DNA of 13,392 bases from JBOFBH01 sp051657715 (GCA_051657715.1 JBOFLF010000106.1:1-13392), one strand, 5' to 3'. Positions 1 to 6,533 are shown, counted from the stretch's first letter. The notes: generated from the sequence alone by a model not told the origin. Numbers and translations are program-made.

Positions 1-21
1 TTCCTCGTTGTTGATGTTCAT
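1..21 (-). CDS. Start of presumed antitoxin gene (partial, cut by window edge)
   Basis: An ATG at 21-19 on the minus strand overlaps the TGA stop of the toxin gene (20-18) in an ATGA arrangement, and the reading frame stays open to the window edge (M-N-I-N-N-E). The overlap is the classic sign of translational coupling in a toxin-antitoxin operon with the toxin first, as in BrnT/BrnA. Only six complete codons are visible, so the antitoxin family cannot be named. The role is inferred from position alone. Confidence 0.5.
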
Positions 22-317
22 CTCGGCCCCTTCTCTGCTTCCTTGGCTCGCTTGAGGATCTTTTCCCGCAACGTCATGACGTGGAAGATGCTCAGACCCC
101 GTGGCGGGATCACCACGAGCATCACCTCCAACAGCGGCCCACCCAGATGACTCGGCCCGATGTAGAGGTCCGGACGTCGACCGCCGACGCGAGGCTCATC
201 GAACTCAGGCACGTAGTGATGGTGATTTACGATCGCGAACATCGCTTCCTCCAACGTGAAGCTATGCTTGCCCGCGCTCTCCGTCCACCCCGATCGCCAT
301 AGCCCGAAGCGTATCAC
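18..317 (-). CDS. BrnT-like toxin of a type II toxin-antitoxin pair
   Basis: A small basic protein of about 99 residues. The order of elements fits the small RelE/BrnT-fold toxins common in actinobacteria: an N-terminal helix segment (KHSFTLEEAMFAIVN), then a strand-rich centre (RPDLYIGPSHLGGPLLEVMLV), then a C-terminal IFHVMTLREKILKR resembling the 'vIHAMplR.K' ending of that group. Such proteins are expected to be ribonucleases acting on mRNA; that is family knowledge, not shown here. I chose the GTG at 317 because homologues usually start just before this point; the frame stays open to a TTG at 365. That TTG coincides with a TTGACA hexamer (365-360, minus), which looks more like a -35 element than a start codon. 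No good Shine-Dalgarno precedes either start, so the transcript may be leaderless. The gene overlaps the next minus-strand gene by 4 bases (ATGA). A different small toxin family remains possible. Confidence 0.6.
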   Translation of the reverse strand: MIRFGLWRSGWTESAGKHSFTLEEAMFAIVNHHHYVPEFDEPRVGGRRPDLYIGPSHLGGPLLEVMLVVIPPRGLSIFHVMTLREKILKRAKEAEKGPR

Positions 318-365
318 AAAACCTAGGTTGTGGAATACAAAACCGCCAGCCCACTCATGTGTCAA

Positions 366-693
366 CTCTCGGGGGCCGGCGCAGGGGGATTGTGGCGCGT
401 GGTGGCCAATCGAAGCAGCTAGGCAGCGCTCGGGGGCTGAACTGCATGCAGCACGGCCGGTGCTGCGGCGTGCGAGCTGCTGATTGGTCGGCGACTGTTG
501 TGCCGGTCATAGACATTATCTGCACGAAACGACCGACGCCGGGGGCATCCGTGCAGTTCGGGGGCGTTTTCGGGCCCGATTCGGGTACTGAGGCACGTGG
601 GGCACCTTCCAGCGCGTTGCCGCTCGGGTCCGTTGTCTCGTCCGAGGGTCTGGATACGCTCGCGACATCCCGTCGCCGTGAAGGAGCTCATCT
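366..693. other. Divergent intergenic region between toxin and R-M operon
   Basis: No convincing gene is present. The region must hold promoters for both directions: a TTGACA (minus, 365-360) lies at the left end. A relatively AT-rich patch at 507-520 (TCATAGACATTATC) is the most promoter-like stretch facing the methyltransferase, but I cannot align a good -35/-10 pair. A 7-bp perfect hairpin (GCAGCAC, 448-454, with GTGCTGC, 460-466; loop of 5) lies in the middle and may be an operator or leader hairpin. Confidence 0.4.
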
Positions 694-2460
694 GTGAGGT
701 CGGACCTGCTTGTCTCCGCGGCCGTGTTGGAGGCCGTGCAGAACGCTCGTCCGGAGCGGCCCTTGGGCTCGCGCGGTTCGCGCAGCGAGTTGGCCGACGG
801 GAGCCCAGCAGAGCTAACCCCGACGGCGATCGCCGTGCTCGCGGCCATCCCTGCATGGTGGAGTGCTCAGGCTGGCGCCGCGGGCCTGAGCGGCCGGTGG
901 CTGAACGTCGAGACCGCCATCCAGGCGGTCCCGCCCGTCGAGCTTCCCGTCGACCCCCCACTCGGTGACTCGTGGGGCGAACTCACTCCAGACCAGGTGG
1001 GAGCCGCCTACGTCGAGGCGCTGTCGTCAGCCACCCGTGCGCGTCACGGACGGCACTACACACCGCGCGACCTGGCAGCCACGCTCTGGGCGATGGCTCG
1101 CCGATCTCTGGACAGTTCCCCGGGAAGCCAGTTGCTGCCCGGACTGGTCCGCGACCCGGCTTGCGGGGCGGGCGCATTGTTGCTGCACCCGCTTCGGGAG
1201 CACCTGCACGCCTCGTTCGAGGTCGATCCGGCGTTGACGCTGGCAGGCCTGCCGGCGCTGGTGGAGGGAATCGACACCGACCCCGCCGCGGTTTGGGTCG
1301 CGAACGTGGTGCTGGCCGCCGAGATGCTGCCCACGCTGGCCCGCGTACCGGAGGCCCGCCGCCGGCCCCTGCCGGCGCTGGCCCACGTCGGCGACGGGCT
1401 AACGGTTCCGGAGTCCTGCGCCCGGGTCGTCATGATGAACCCGCCTTACGGACGGGTGCGGCTGAGCCCGGCCGAGCGCGAGCAGTACGCGCACGTGCTG
1501 TACGGCCACGCCAACTTGTACGGGCTGTTCATGGGGGCCGCTGTGGCGTCCCTCGACAAGCACGGCGTCTTGGCGTCCCTGACACCGACGAGCTTCACCA
1601 GTGGCCGCTACTTCGCGCAGTTGCGAGCCCATCTGGGGACAGAGGCCGCGATGAGCGCGGTGGCCTTCGTCGAAGATCGCAGCGGGATCTTCACCTCGGT
1701 GCTGCAGGAGACCTGCTTGGCGACCTTCGAGCGGCGCCGGCGACAGAAGACCCGGATCACCAGTATCGGGAGTGCCCAGACCACGATCGCCACCGTGCGA
1801 GTGCAGAAGACTAGCGAGCCTTGGCTGCTCCCGCGGCGCTCCGACGACGCGGTGGTGGCCGCAGCCGCCTCCGCGATGAAGGACTCCCTGGCGTCGCTGG
1901 GGTGGCGGGCGTCGACGGGGCCACTGGTGTGGAACCGGCGGAGCGACGACCTGTACCCCACTTGGGGATCGACCCGATCGCACGTCATCTGGGCCGCAGA
2001 CCTCGACGGAGGCGACCTGCACCGCGACCCAGCGCGGGACTCGATGCGCTACCTGGCGTTGACCGGCCGGTCGGACCATAAGGTCATGGTGCTGGACGAA
2101 CCGGCGGTCCTGGTGCAGCGAACCACAGCTCCTGAACAGTCCCGACGGCTCGTCCCGGCTCACCTGAGCGATGAGGCGCTAGGGGCTCGGCATGGCCGGG
2201 TCACGGTGGAAAACCACGTCAACGTGCTGCGCCCTACGGTCCCGCAGCCCGTACTGGGGTTGGCTGCCCTGACCCGGGTTCTCGCCACCAGGACGCTGGA
2301 TCAGGTGGTCCGAGCCATCTCCGGATCGGTGGCCCTCAGCGCCTACGAGCTGCAGTCGATTCCTCTTCCACCAGCCGACGTGGTGTCCAGCTGGAGCGAC
2401 CTCGTCGGGGAGGACCTCGAAGCCGCGGTAGCTGCCGCGTACCACCCGGCAAGGACGTGA
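694..2460 (+). CDS. Type II N6-adenine DNA methyltransferase (BsuBI/PstI-type R-M system)
   Basis: This protein of 588 residues transfers a methyl group from S-adenosylmethionine to adenine in the recognition site and so protects host DNA from the endonuclease encoded next. Visible motifs in order: a GRHYTPRDLA segment (about 119-128, the 'YYTP' motif X region of gamma-class enzymes), motif I DPACGAG (154-160) for AdoMet binding, a motif II-like GIDTDP (192-197), and catalytic motif IV NPPY (249-252). The C-terminal half is the likely target-recognition region. PstI and BsuBI methylases are about 500 residues, so this one has about 80 extra residues, mainly before motif X. The start is GTG at 694 with AAGGAG at 681-686. 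The stop lies 1 bp before the endonuclease start. No controller (C) protein gene is seen. Target specificity cannot be read from sequence; CTGCAG is a guess from the partner's family. Confidence 0.9.
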   Translation: MRSDLLVSAAVLEAVQNARPERPLGSRGSRSELADGSPAELTPTAIAVLAAIPAWWSAQAGAAGLSGRWLNVETAIQAVPPVELPVDPPLGDSWGELTPDQVGAAYVEALSSATRARHGRHYTPRDLAATLWAMARRSLDSSPGSQLLPGLVRDPACGAGALLLHPLREHLHASFEVDPALTLAGLPALVEGIDTDPAAVWVANVVLAAEMLPTLARVPEARRRPLPALAHVGDGLTVPESCARVVMMNPPYGRVRLSPAEREQYAHVLYGHANLYGLFMGAAVASLDKHGVLASLTPTSFTSGRYFAQLRAHLGTEAAMSAVAFVEDRSGIFTSVLQETCLATFERRRRQKTRITSIGSAQTTIATVRVQKTSEPWLLPRRSDDAVVAAAASAMKDSLASLGWRASTGPLVWNRRSDDLYPTWGSTRSHVIWAADLDGGDLHRDPARDSMRYLALTGRSDHKVMVLDEPAVLVQRTTAPEQSRRLVPAHLSDEALGARHGRVTVENHVNVLRPTVPQPVLGLAALTRVLATRTLDQVVRAISGSVALSAYELQSIPLPPADVVSSWSDLVGEDLEAAVAAAYHPART

Positions 2461-2461
2461 C

Positions 2462-3556
2462 GTGCGGCCTCTGATCGATCCGCAGGAGGCGGAACGGCGC
2501 CTCCAGGTCATCTTTCCTCGCGCAGCCTTCGACTCGGTGCTGTCCTCGCCGCTGGCTGGCATGGCGGTGGCCGCGCTGGTGTACGCGGATGCCGTCAGCA
2601 GCGCAGACGATCCAGCGCCGAAGGTGGACTGGGCTCGCCCGTCAACAGTCATCTGGATGTCGGCCGAGGCGCTGGCCCACGGTGCCGAGGACGACAGAAA
2701 GGCTTGGCGCTCAGCCGCGGGACGCGGAAGCAAGCACGTCCAGTCCCTCCACGAGGAGTGGGGGGTTCAGTACCAGCCCGCCTACAAGGAGAACTCACGC
2801 GAGACCCTCCGCGACGAGACGTTTCGCAAGTGGCGGGAACACGGAGCGCTGCGGATGAGGCCCGGGTTGCCCACCTCCAGCAGCCTGCCCAGATGGTCGC
2901 TGCTGGACGACTTCGCCGACCTCTTCGACCCGCAGCTCGTCGATGAGGACTTCGAGGCGGCCGCCACCCGTTGGCGCGATGCACATCTCGATCCAGGCAC
3001 CCGGCTGAGGGCCGCGTTCGCGTTGGACGCCGAGGCCGCGCAACACGCGGTGCGGGTCTCCCTACCGAACGGCACCACCCGCACGCTCGAGCCGGGCATG
3101 TCCTCGGTCATCCTCAAGGGCGTCGTGGAGACCTGGGCACCGACCCGGCTCGGACAGGCCGTCGTCCTCACCATCTCCGAGCCAGGTGACAAGGTGCACG
3201 TCGGCGACGAACGGATGCTGCAGACCTTGGGCATCAAGATCGACCTGACGAACGTCCTGCCAGACGCACTGATCGCTGACATCGACGCGGATCCAGTGAG
3301 GTTTTGGATCGTGGAGGCCGTTGCCACCGACGGCCCGGTGTCGACCGCGCGCCGAGATGCGCTGCTGGAGTGGGCAGCTCAACAGAACATCAAGCCGGAG
3401 AGCTGCTCCTTCCTCACCGCCTTCCAGTCCCGCAACGCGCCCGCCGCGCGAAAGCGACTGAAGGACCTCGCAGCCGGCACATGGGCGTGGTTCGCCGACG
3501 AGCCCACCCACGAGCTGGCCTGGTACCAGCTGGCTCCGGGGGCAGAAGAGACCTGA
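2462..3556 (+). CDS. BsuBI/PstI-family type II restriction endonuclease
   Basis: This 364-residue protein is expected to cut unmethylated recognition sites. The N-terminal domain (about 1-160) contains NSRETLRDETFRKWREHGAL (111-130), matching the 'NTRETIRKETL..fv..G' signature of the BsuBI/PstI N-terminal domain. The C-terminal catalytic domain (about 225-357) contains PDALIAD (267-273), then IVEAVATDGPVS (283-294), CSFLTAF (315-321), a basic ARKRLKDLAAGTWAWFADEP (329-348) and a final W-Y-Q-L. D268 and E285 are the likely metal-binding acidic residues of its PD-(D/E)XK-like core; this assignment is inference. The GTG start is 1 bp after the methyltransferase stop, with AAGGA at 2451-2455, so translation is probably coupled. 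The methyltransferase lies first, which favours protection before cleavage. The two together form a complete, apparently intact R-M system. Confidence 0.88.
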   Translation: MRPLIDPQEAERRLQVIFPRAAFDSVLSSPLAGMAVAALVYADAVSSADDPAPKVDWARPSTVIWMSAEALAHGAEDDRKAWRSAAGRGSKHVQSLHEEWGVQYQPAYKENSRETLRDETFRKWREHGALRMRPGLPTSSSLPRWSLLDDFADLFDPQLVDEDFEAAATRWRDAHLDPGTRLRAAFALDAEAAQHAVRVSLPNGTTRTLEPGMSSVILKGVVETWAPTRLGQAVVLTISEPGDKVHVGDERMLQTLGIKIDLTNVLPDALIADIDADPVRFWIVEAVATDGPVSTARRDALLEWAAQQNIKPESCSFLTAFQSRNAPAARKRLKDLAAGTWAWFADEPTHELAWYQLAPGAEET

Positions 3557-3679
3557 CGGCGGGCGCACGAGCCCAGAACGTCAAACGCACCGTCCCCTCA
3601 AGGCACGCTCGACGGCATGGCCCAGCTCACCGATGCCTCCGTGGAACTCTGAGAAGCCACTGCGCTGCTGTCCTTCGTC

Positions 3680-4069
3680 GTGGACGGTCCGTTGCCCACG
3701 GTCGGGCACTGGACGCTCGCGACGACCTTCACCGCGGGCCCGGACGGACCGATCGACCAGGTCGGCTTCAAGACCCTCGACAACCGCACGGCCGCGATGT
3801 GGTCCTTCGACATGAGCGACGGAGCCGGCCAGCGCAACTACCAGGACGCAGACATCCGGAGCGTGGGTAACCGGTGGACGCTCACCATGCCGCGCGACGC
3901 CGTCCGCTCGGCCTCCGGCCAGTGGAGCGCGCGGCTCGACGTAGACGGCCACGACGGCCGGCGAGGTGTCCGGCACCTACTAGCCAGAGACCTGGTGCTT
4001 GATGTGCCGCTGGCGATGCCCGTCGATCACGACGTCGTTGCCATCACCGCTGGCAGGCTGACGGTGTGA
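3680..4069 (+). CDS. Unrecognised protein; 5' end probably interrupted by an in-frame TGA
   Basis: I do not recognise this protein. It looks strand-rich, with no membrane segment or catalytic motif I can name. The GTG at 3680 has no Shine-Dalgarno. The same frame runs upstream to an ATG at 3617 (M-A-Q-L-T-D-A-S-V-E-L), then a TGA at 3650-3652, then E-A-T-A-L-L-S-F-V-V-D-G-P-L into the visible protein. Codon bias and sequence character continue across the TGA, so the original gene was probably 3617-4069 (150 codons before the stop) with a nonsense substitution at codon 12. It follows the endonuclease by 60 bp to the ATG. Its stop overlaps the start of the next gene (GTGA at 4066-4069), so the two form a coupled pair. 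Any link to the R-M system is only positional. Confidence 0.55.
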   Translation: MDGPLPTVGHWTLATTFTAGPDGPIDQVGFKTLDNRTAAMWSFDMSDGAGQRNYQDADIRSVGNRWTLTMPRDAVRSASGQWSARLDVDGHDGRRGVRHLLARDLVLDVPLAMPVDHDVVAITAGRLTV

Positions 4070-4578
4070 CCATCGCAGCGTTCGTGGTGTCGGTGGTCGC
4101 AGCGCTGTTCGCTGCGGCTGCGGCCTGGTCCGCGCGGCAACAGGCACGCGCGTCCGACCAGTCAGCAGCTGCAGCTCAGGACCTCGCTCAAATCGAACGC
4201 GAGCGATGGCAAGCCGAGCTTGTCGACCGGCGCAGCGCGATGCTGGTGGTCTCGTTGATCAACGACGTGCCCACGAAGCCGCGGCGGGTAACGCCGTACT
4301 GGACAAACGTCATGATCCGCAACGACGGGCGCGCACCAGCAACGGACGTCCAGGTGACGTACCTCGACGCCCTCGACGGTCGTGAGCTGCCAGACACCAG
4401 CGAGTGGCGGTGGCTGGGACCAGACCTACGCCCGGGCGAACGCCGATGGGCGAGCGGATGGGCGCCCGGCCGCAACGTGGAGATGATCACGAAGCGGTTC
4501 AAGGTGCGCATCGAGTGGACCGACGGCAACGGGCACCATCACCGCATCGAGGTCGTGGACTGGACCGCGTCCCTGTAG
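4066..4578 (+). CDS. Small membrane-anchored protein with extramembrane beta domain, unknown function
   Basis: A 170-residue protein. An N-terminal hydrophobic segment (about 3-22, alanine and valine rich) is followed by a polar, glutamine- and alanine-rich helix (about 24-55, plausible coiled coil). A beta-rich domain then contains V-M-I-R-N-D-G-R-A-P-A-T-D-V-Q-V (about 83-98), a pattern seen in immunoglobulin-like beta-sandwich domains of many actinobacterial single-pass proteins. The hydrophobic segment is followed by Arg, so the domain may be cytoplasmic (positive-inside rule); this is inference. The GTG start at 4066 overlaps the previous stop by four bases, so translation is probably coupled. 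I do not know a function. Candidates are a sensor or scaffold paired with the preceding gene. Confidence 0.75.
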   Translation: MTIAAFVVSVVAALFAAAAAWSARQQARASDQSAAAAQDLAQIERERWQAELVDRRSAMLVVSLINDVPTKPRRVTPYWTNVMIRNDGRAPATDVQVTYLDALDGRELPDTSEWRWLGPDLRPGERRWASGWAPGRNVEMITKRFKVRIEWTDGNGHHHRIEVVDWTASL

Positions 4579-4753
4579 AGCCGGGGAGCGAGCAGCACTG
4601 GATCGAGTAAAGTTTCCTAACTCTCCGAAATCATCCAAGATGAATCGGTGACTCTCGGCTCATATTCTTCCCGGATACCGAGCGTGACCGGCGTTTTGGG
4701 GGTCTCCGCGCCGGATCGCGTCGGCACACTCGTTCCCGTGAGCCGGTCTCACA

Positions 4754-4788
4754 CTGGATCGCCTTCACGGTTACCTGAGGTGATCCAG
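4754..4788. terminator. Hairpin in convergent intergenic region
   Basis: CTGGATCGCCT (4754-4764) pairs with AGGTGATCCAG (4778-4788), giving an 11-bp stem with one G-U pair and a 13-nt loop. There is no T tract, so it is not a classic intrinsic terminator, though T-poor hairpin terminators are common in GC-rich actinobacteria. Its position between converging genes supports the role. Confidence 0.4.
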
Positions 4789-4859
4789 AACGTCAACGAA
4801 AGGAGGAGCGACCACCCGTGAGCCCCACGCGACCGGTGCTGGGTCCCCGAGCGATCCCG

Positions 4860-4878
4860 GGCCAGCTCCAAGCTGGCC
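4860..4878. terminator. Perfect 7-bp hairpin downstream of minus-strand operon
   Basis: GGCCAGC (4860-4866) and GCTGGCC (4872-4878) form a perfect stem with the loop TCCAA, about 45 nt past the reconstructed minus-strand stop at 4925. A second perfect hairpin, CTCACG (4924-4929) with CGTGAG (4933-4938), sits directly on that stop. Together they suit a terminator for the minus-strand genes. No T tract is present. Confidence 0.4.
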
Positions 4879-4924
4879 ACCGCCGAGCCTCGCCGGCCGC
4901 TGGTGCTCAGCCCGTGCAGCAGAC

Positions 4925-5200
4925 TCACGCGGCGTGAGCCGCGTCGAGAGCCAGGGACGGCGACCAGCACCTCGGGCACCAGGCTCATCACCCCGGCCCA
5001 GGCGACGGCCGCCGGCCGCCACCAGCCCGGCACCCGCCGGGCCAGCGGCGTGCCGAACGAGCGGGCCAGCAGTCCGGCGTACCGCCACCTGGCCCGGCGT
5101 GGGACTACCAGCTCGGGTGGTGCGTAGGCCGCCAGCGACCGCGTAGCCGGCTGCCTCGCCGGCCCTCGGGTGGTGGCCGGCTGTTGGGCGGGTCAGGCAC
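4925..5200 (-). pseudogene. Frame-broken small membrane-protein gene (about 91 codons when repaired)
   Basis: On the minus strand a GTG at 5200-5198 overlaps the stop of the upstream gene (GTGCCTGA). It starts M-P-D-P-P-N-S-R-P-P-P-E-G, then a frame change near the GGG run about 5167-5171 leads to L-A-A-Y-A-P-P-E-L-V-V-P-R-R-A-R-W. A hydrophobic stretch follows (A-A-V-A-W-A-G-V-M-S-L-V-P-E-V-L-V-A-V). A second change at a CCC run near 4950-4957 would give A-L-D-A-A-H-A-A and the TGA at 4927-4925. One deletion plus one insertion keeps the total a multiple of three. Third-position G/C bias follows this path across the frames. Role unknown; its place after hicAB and another small membrane protein suggests element-specific accessory genes. 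The breaks may be mutations or sequencing errors, and the exact sites are approximate. Confidence 0.4.
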
Positions 5201-5592
5201 CGGTGCCTGGCGTGGAGCCGTCGGGGTTGACCAGCCGGGGCGCATCGGGGTCGATCACCTTGGGCATGTCCTGCCGGGGCTGGCCTTGCAGGTGATCTCC
5301 GGCTCCGGCTTGTCGCCCGGGTCGACGTCGGTCCCCCGGACCAGGCCAGGTCGCAGTCCTGCAACGCCACCTCACGCGCAGTCGGCCGCACCGGGCCCGG
5401 CTGCTGTGCCGGTTGGACCACCTCGACAACCACCTCAGGCCGGCCATCGCCGGAGAACGCGGCGTCGGCACCGACAGCGGTCGCGACCGAGGCCACCACC
5501 AGCGCCACGGACCAGCCGATCGCCTCCCACCGCTCGTACACCGGGTAGGCGCTCAACCGCCGGTCGTGCTTCCCGATCTTCCGGCTGCTCAT
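5193..5592 (-). pseudogene. Frame-broken single-pass membrane or secreted protein gene (about 133 residues when repaired)
   Basis: The gene starts at ATG 5592 with AAGGGGG four bases upstream. The N-terminus is basic (M-S-S-R-K-I-G-K-H-D-R-R), followed by a membrane segment (about 25-45, A-I-G-W-S-V-A-L-V-V-A-S-V-A-T-A-V-G), then a polar, proline-rich exterior part. The frame breaks at a five-base C/G run (5333-5337) and again near the GGGG at 5276-5279. Restoring one G at each gives G-T-D-V-D-P-G-D-K-P-E-P-E-I-T-C-K-A-S-P-G, then Q-D-M-P-K-V-I-D-P-D-A-P-R-L-V-N-P-D-G, ending with TGA at 5195-5193. The two cysteines of the C-terminal part (D-C-D-L-A-W and I-T-C-K) are spaced for a disulfide. 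As given, the frame runs through the next gene and makes a 303-codon artefact. Function unknown. It lies 49 bp after hicB and its stop overlaps the next gene's start. Confidence 0.5.
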
Positions 5593-5641
5593 CCGACCCC
5601 CTTGCCCGTCGACGTCCTCGATGCCCCGTCGATGCTGTTGA

Positions 5642-6058
5642 TCAGGCGGCGGGTCCGGTGTGCACGCCGGCACTGATGGCACCGGCGGGCCCGGCGAGTT
5701 GGGAGACGCGCTGGTGGCTCACACCGAGCAGGGCCCCGACGTCGCGCCGGCTGAACTGTGCGGCGGTGAGTGCGGCGGCGACCGCGCGCACTTCTCGGCT
5801 GGCCTTGGCTTGTGCAGCGGTGGCCTCACGGGCGGCTTGTCGGGCGCCGTCGAGTTCGGCTGCCAGGTCCTGCGGCAGGACCGGCTCGACCTCGACCTCG
5901 ACCTCGACCGCGTCCAGGTCGAGCATCGTGGCGACCGCGTCGGCGACCTGAGCCTCGACCTGGTCCAGTCGTCGAGCCTGGGTGTAGGCGCCGGGGACCT
6001 CAGGGACCTCCACGGCCCACCAGCTCCCCGAACGGCGTGCTCTCGCGGTCACCTTCAC
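5642..6058 (-). CDS. hicB: HicB-like antitoxin with C-terminal helix-turn-helix
   Basis: A 138-residue antitoxin expected to bind HicA, block its ribonuclease activity and repress the operon. The N-terminal part (about 1-58) has the partial RNase H-like HicB fold: W-W-A-V-E-V-P-E-V-P-G-A-Y-T-Q-A (13-28), then a helix (V-E-A-Q-V-A-D-A-V-A-T-M-L). An alanine- and glutamate-rich helical linker (about 62-95) leads to a helix-turn-helix (about 97-121, F-S-R-R-D-V-G-A-L-L-G-V-S-H-Q-R-V-S-Q-L) that would contact the operator. The ATG overlaps the hicA stop (ATGA at 6058-6055), so the two are coupled, toxin first. A CTCGAC hexamer repeat encodes the E-V-E-V-E-V-E-V stretch (51-58). Confidence 0.85.
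   Translation of the reverse strand: MKVTARARRSGSWWAVEVPEVPGAYTQARRLDQVEAQVADAVATMLDLDAVEVEVEVEPVLPQDLAAELDGARQAAREATAAQAKASREVRAVAAALTAAQFSRRDVGALLGVSHQRVSQLAGPAGAISAGVHTGPAA
5885..5908. repeat. (CTCGAC)4 hexanucleotide repeat inside hicB
   Basis: Four perfect copies of CTCGAC in tandem encode alternating Glu-Val on the minus strand, at the junction between the HicB fold and the helical linker. Gain or loss of units would change the linker length without breaking the frame. Confidence 0.85.
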
Positions 6059-6246
6059 CGTCCTACTCCCATCTGCCGAAGGATCGCCTTCGCGGTCAAC
6101 TCGTTGACCTCGCTGTGCCGCGGGACCGTCGATCGCCGGTCGCCGATCTTCACCCGGGTGTGGTTGCCACCCTCAGCGACCTCCAACTCGACCCCTTCAG
6201 CCTTCGCCTGCTTGGCGAGCTGCTTCATCAAGTCCCGACGCTTCAC
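6055..6246 (-). CDS. hicA: HicA mRNA interferase toxin
   Basis: A 63-residue protein, the usual HicA length, with the double-stranded-RNA-binding-like fold that cleaves mRNA. The family pattern is clear: an N-terminal basic helix (M-K-R-R-D-L-M-K-Q-L), the catalytic histidine in G-G-N-H-T-R-V (His29), then a C-terminal P-R-H-S-E-V-N-E-L-T-A-K-A-I-L-R-Q-M-G. The catalytic His is present, so the toxin should be active. The start is GTG at 6246. No Shine-Dalgarno lies at normal spacing; AAGGGGG sits about 13 nt upstream, inside the palindrome. A TAGACT hexamer (6257-6252) lies just upstream at a distance fitting a leaderless transcript. The stop overlaps the hicB start. Confidence 0.88.
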   Translation of the reverse strand: MKRRDLMKQLAKQAKAEGVELEVAEGGNHTRVKIGDRRSTVPRHSEVNELTAKAILRQMGVGR

Positions 6247-6253
6247 GATCTTA

Positions 6254-6312
6254 GTCTATCCCCCTTGCCATATCAAGGCAAGGGGGATAGACAGTACCGG
6301 CCACTGTCTATC
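6254..6312 (-). promoter_or_regulatory. hicAB promoter/operator: 16-bp perfect palindrome plus overlapping second inverted repeat
   Basis: GTCTATCCCCCTTGCC (6254-6269) and its exact reverse complement (6277-6292) flank a 7-nt spacer. The right arm also takes part in a second perfect repeat: GATAGACAGT (6286-6295) with ACTGTCTATC (6303-6312), again with a 7-nt spacer, so three copies of the GATAGAC core are present. On the minus strand TTGCCT (about 6280-6275) and TAGACT (6257-6252) are separated by 17 bp, a plausible -35/-10 pair within the palindrome. HicB-type antitoxins usually repress their own promoter at inverted repeats, so this is the likely HicB operator. The same bases encode the end of the upstream small membrane protein. 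Confidence 0.65.
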
Positions 6313-6533
6313 GCTTGGCCGCCGACCTCGACCCGGCCCTCGCCCTGGTTCTGGTTTCGTGCGCGGCCTTGTGCCCGGCGGGTCGCCACCTGGACCAGCC
6401 CGGTGGCCACCAGGGCGACCGCCGCGCACACCGCGACCACCACCACCGTGGTCTGCGTGCTCCCCGAGGTAATCGCCGCGCCCACCCCAAGGGCCAGCAC
6501 CAGGAAGCAGCCGAACACCGCACCGAACGACAC
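6273..6533 (-). CDS. Small two-helix membrane protein, unknown function
   Basis: An 86-residue protein with two hydrophobic segments (about 4-21 and 28-49, the second rich in valine and alanine), then a basic, polar tail (A-T-R-R-A-Q-G-R-A-R-N-Q-N-Q-G). The start is GTG at 6533, preceded by a GGGGGAGGGG tract 8 nt upstream. The last 13 or so residues are encoded by the hicAB palindrome and the stop lies in its spacer, so the C-terminus may be fortuitous. It ends 26 bp before hicA and may be in the same transcript as the genes downstream. Such short membrane proteins are common among actinobacterial mobile-element genes. No function can be assigned. Confidence 0.6.
   Translation of the reverse strand: MSFGAVFGCFLVLALGVGAAITSGSTQTTVVVVAVCAAVALVATGLVQVATRRAQGRARNQNQGEGRVEVGGQAIDSGRYCLSPLP

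Larger units (their letters stand above)
4579..4924. other. Convergent intergenic region with hairpins
   Basis: This lies between the 3' ends of a plus-strand pair and a minus-strand operon. I see no supported gene. It carries two separate hairpins (listed individually) suited to ending transcription from both sides. An AAAGGAGG followed by GTG at 4818 opens a 39-codon plus-strand frame ending at 4937. It overlaps the end of the minus-strand gene and has no protein-like features. Confidence 0.45.

Noticed and set aside
972..1814. 280-codon plus-strand ORF inside the methyltransferase gene
   Set aside because: It is a low-complexity shadow; the overlapping frame contains the AdoMet and NPPY motifs.
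4818..4937. 39-codon plus-strand ORF preceded by AAAGGAGG
   Set aside because: The spacing to GTG is about 11 nt, the product is low-complexity, and the end overlaps the reconstructed minus-strand gene. The purine run is more likely incidental.
4771..5682. Single 303-codon minus-strand open frame as one protein
   Set aside because: It joins the N-terminus of one gene to out-of-frame sequence of two genes. Codon bias and protein-like sequence shift to other frames at homopolymers, and the later part is low-complexity Arg/Gly/Ala/Pro.
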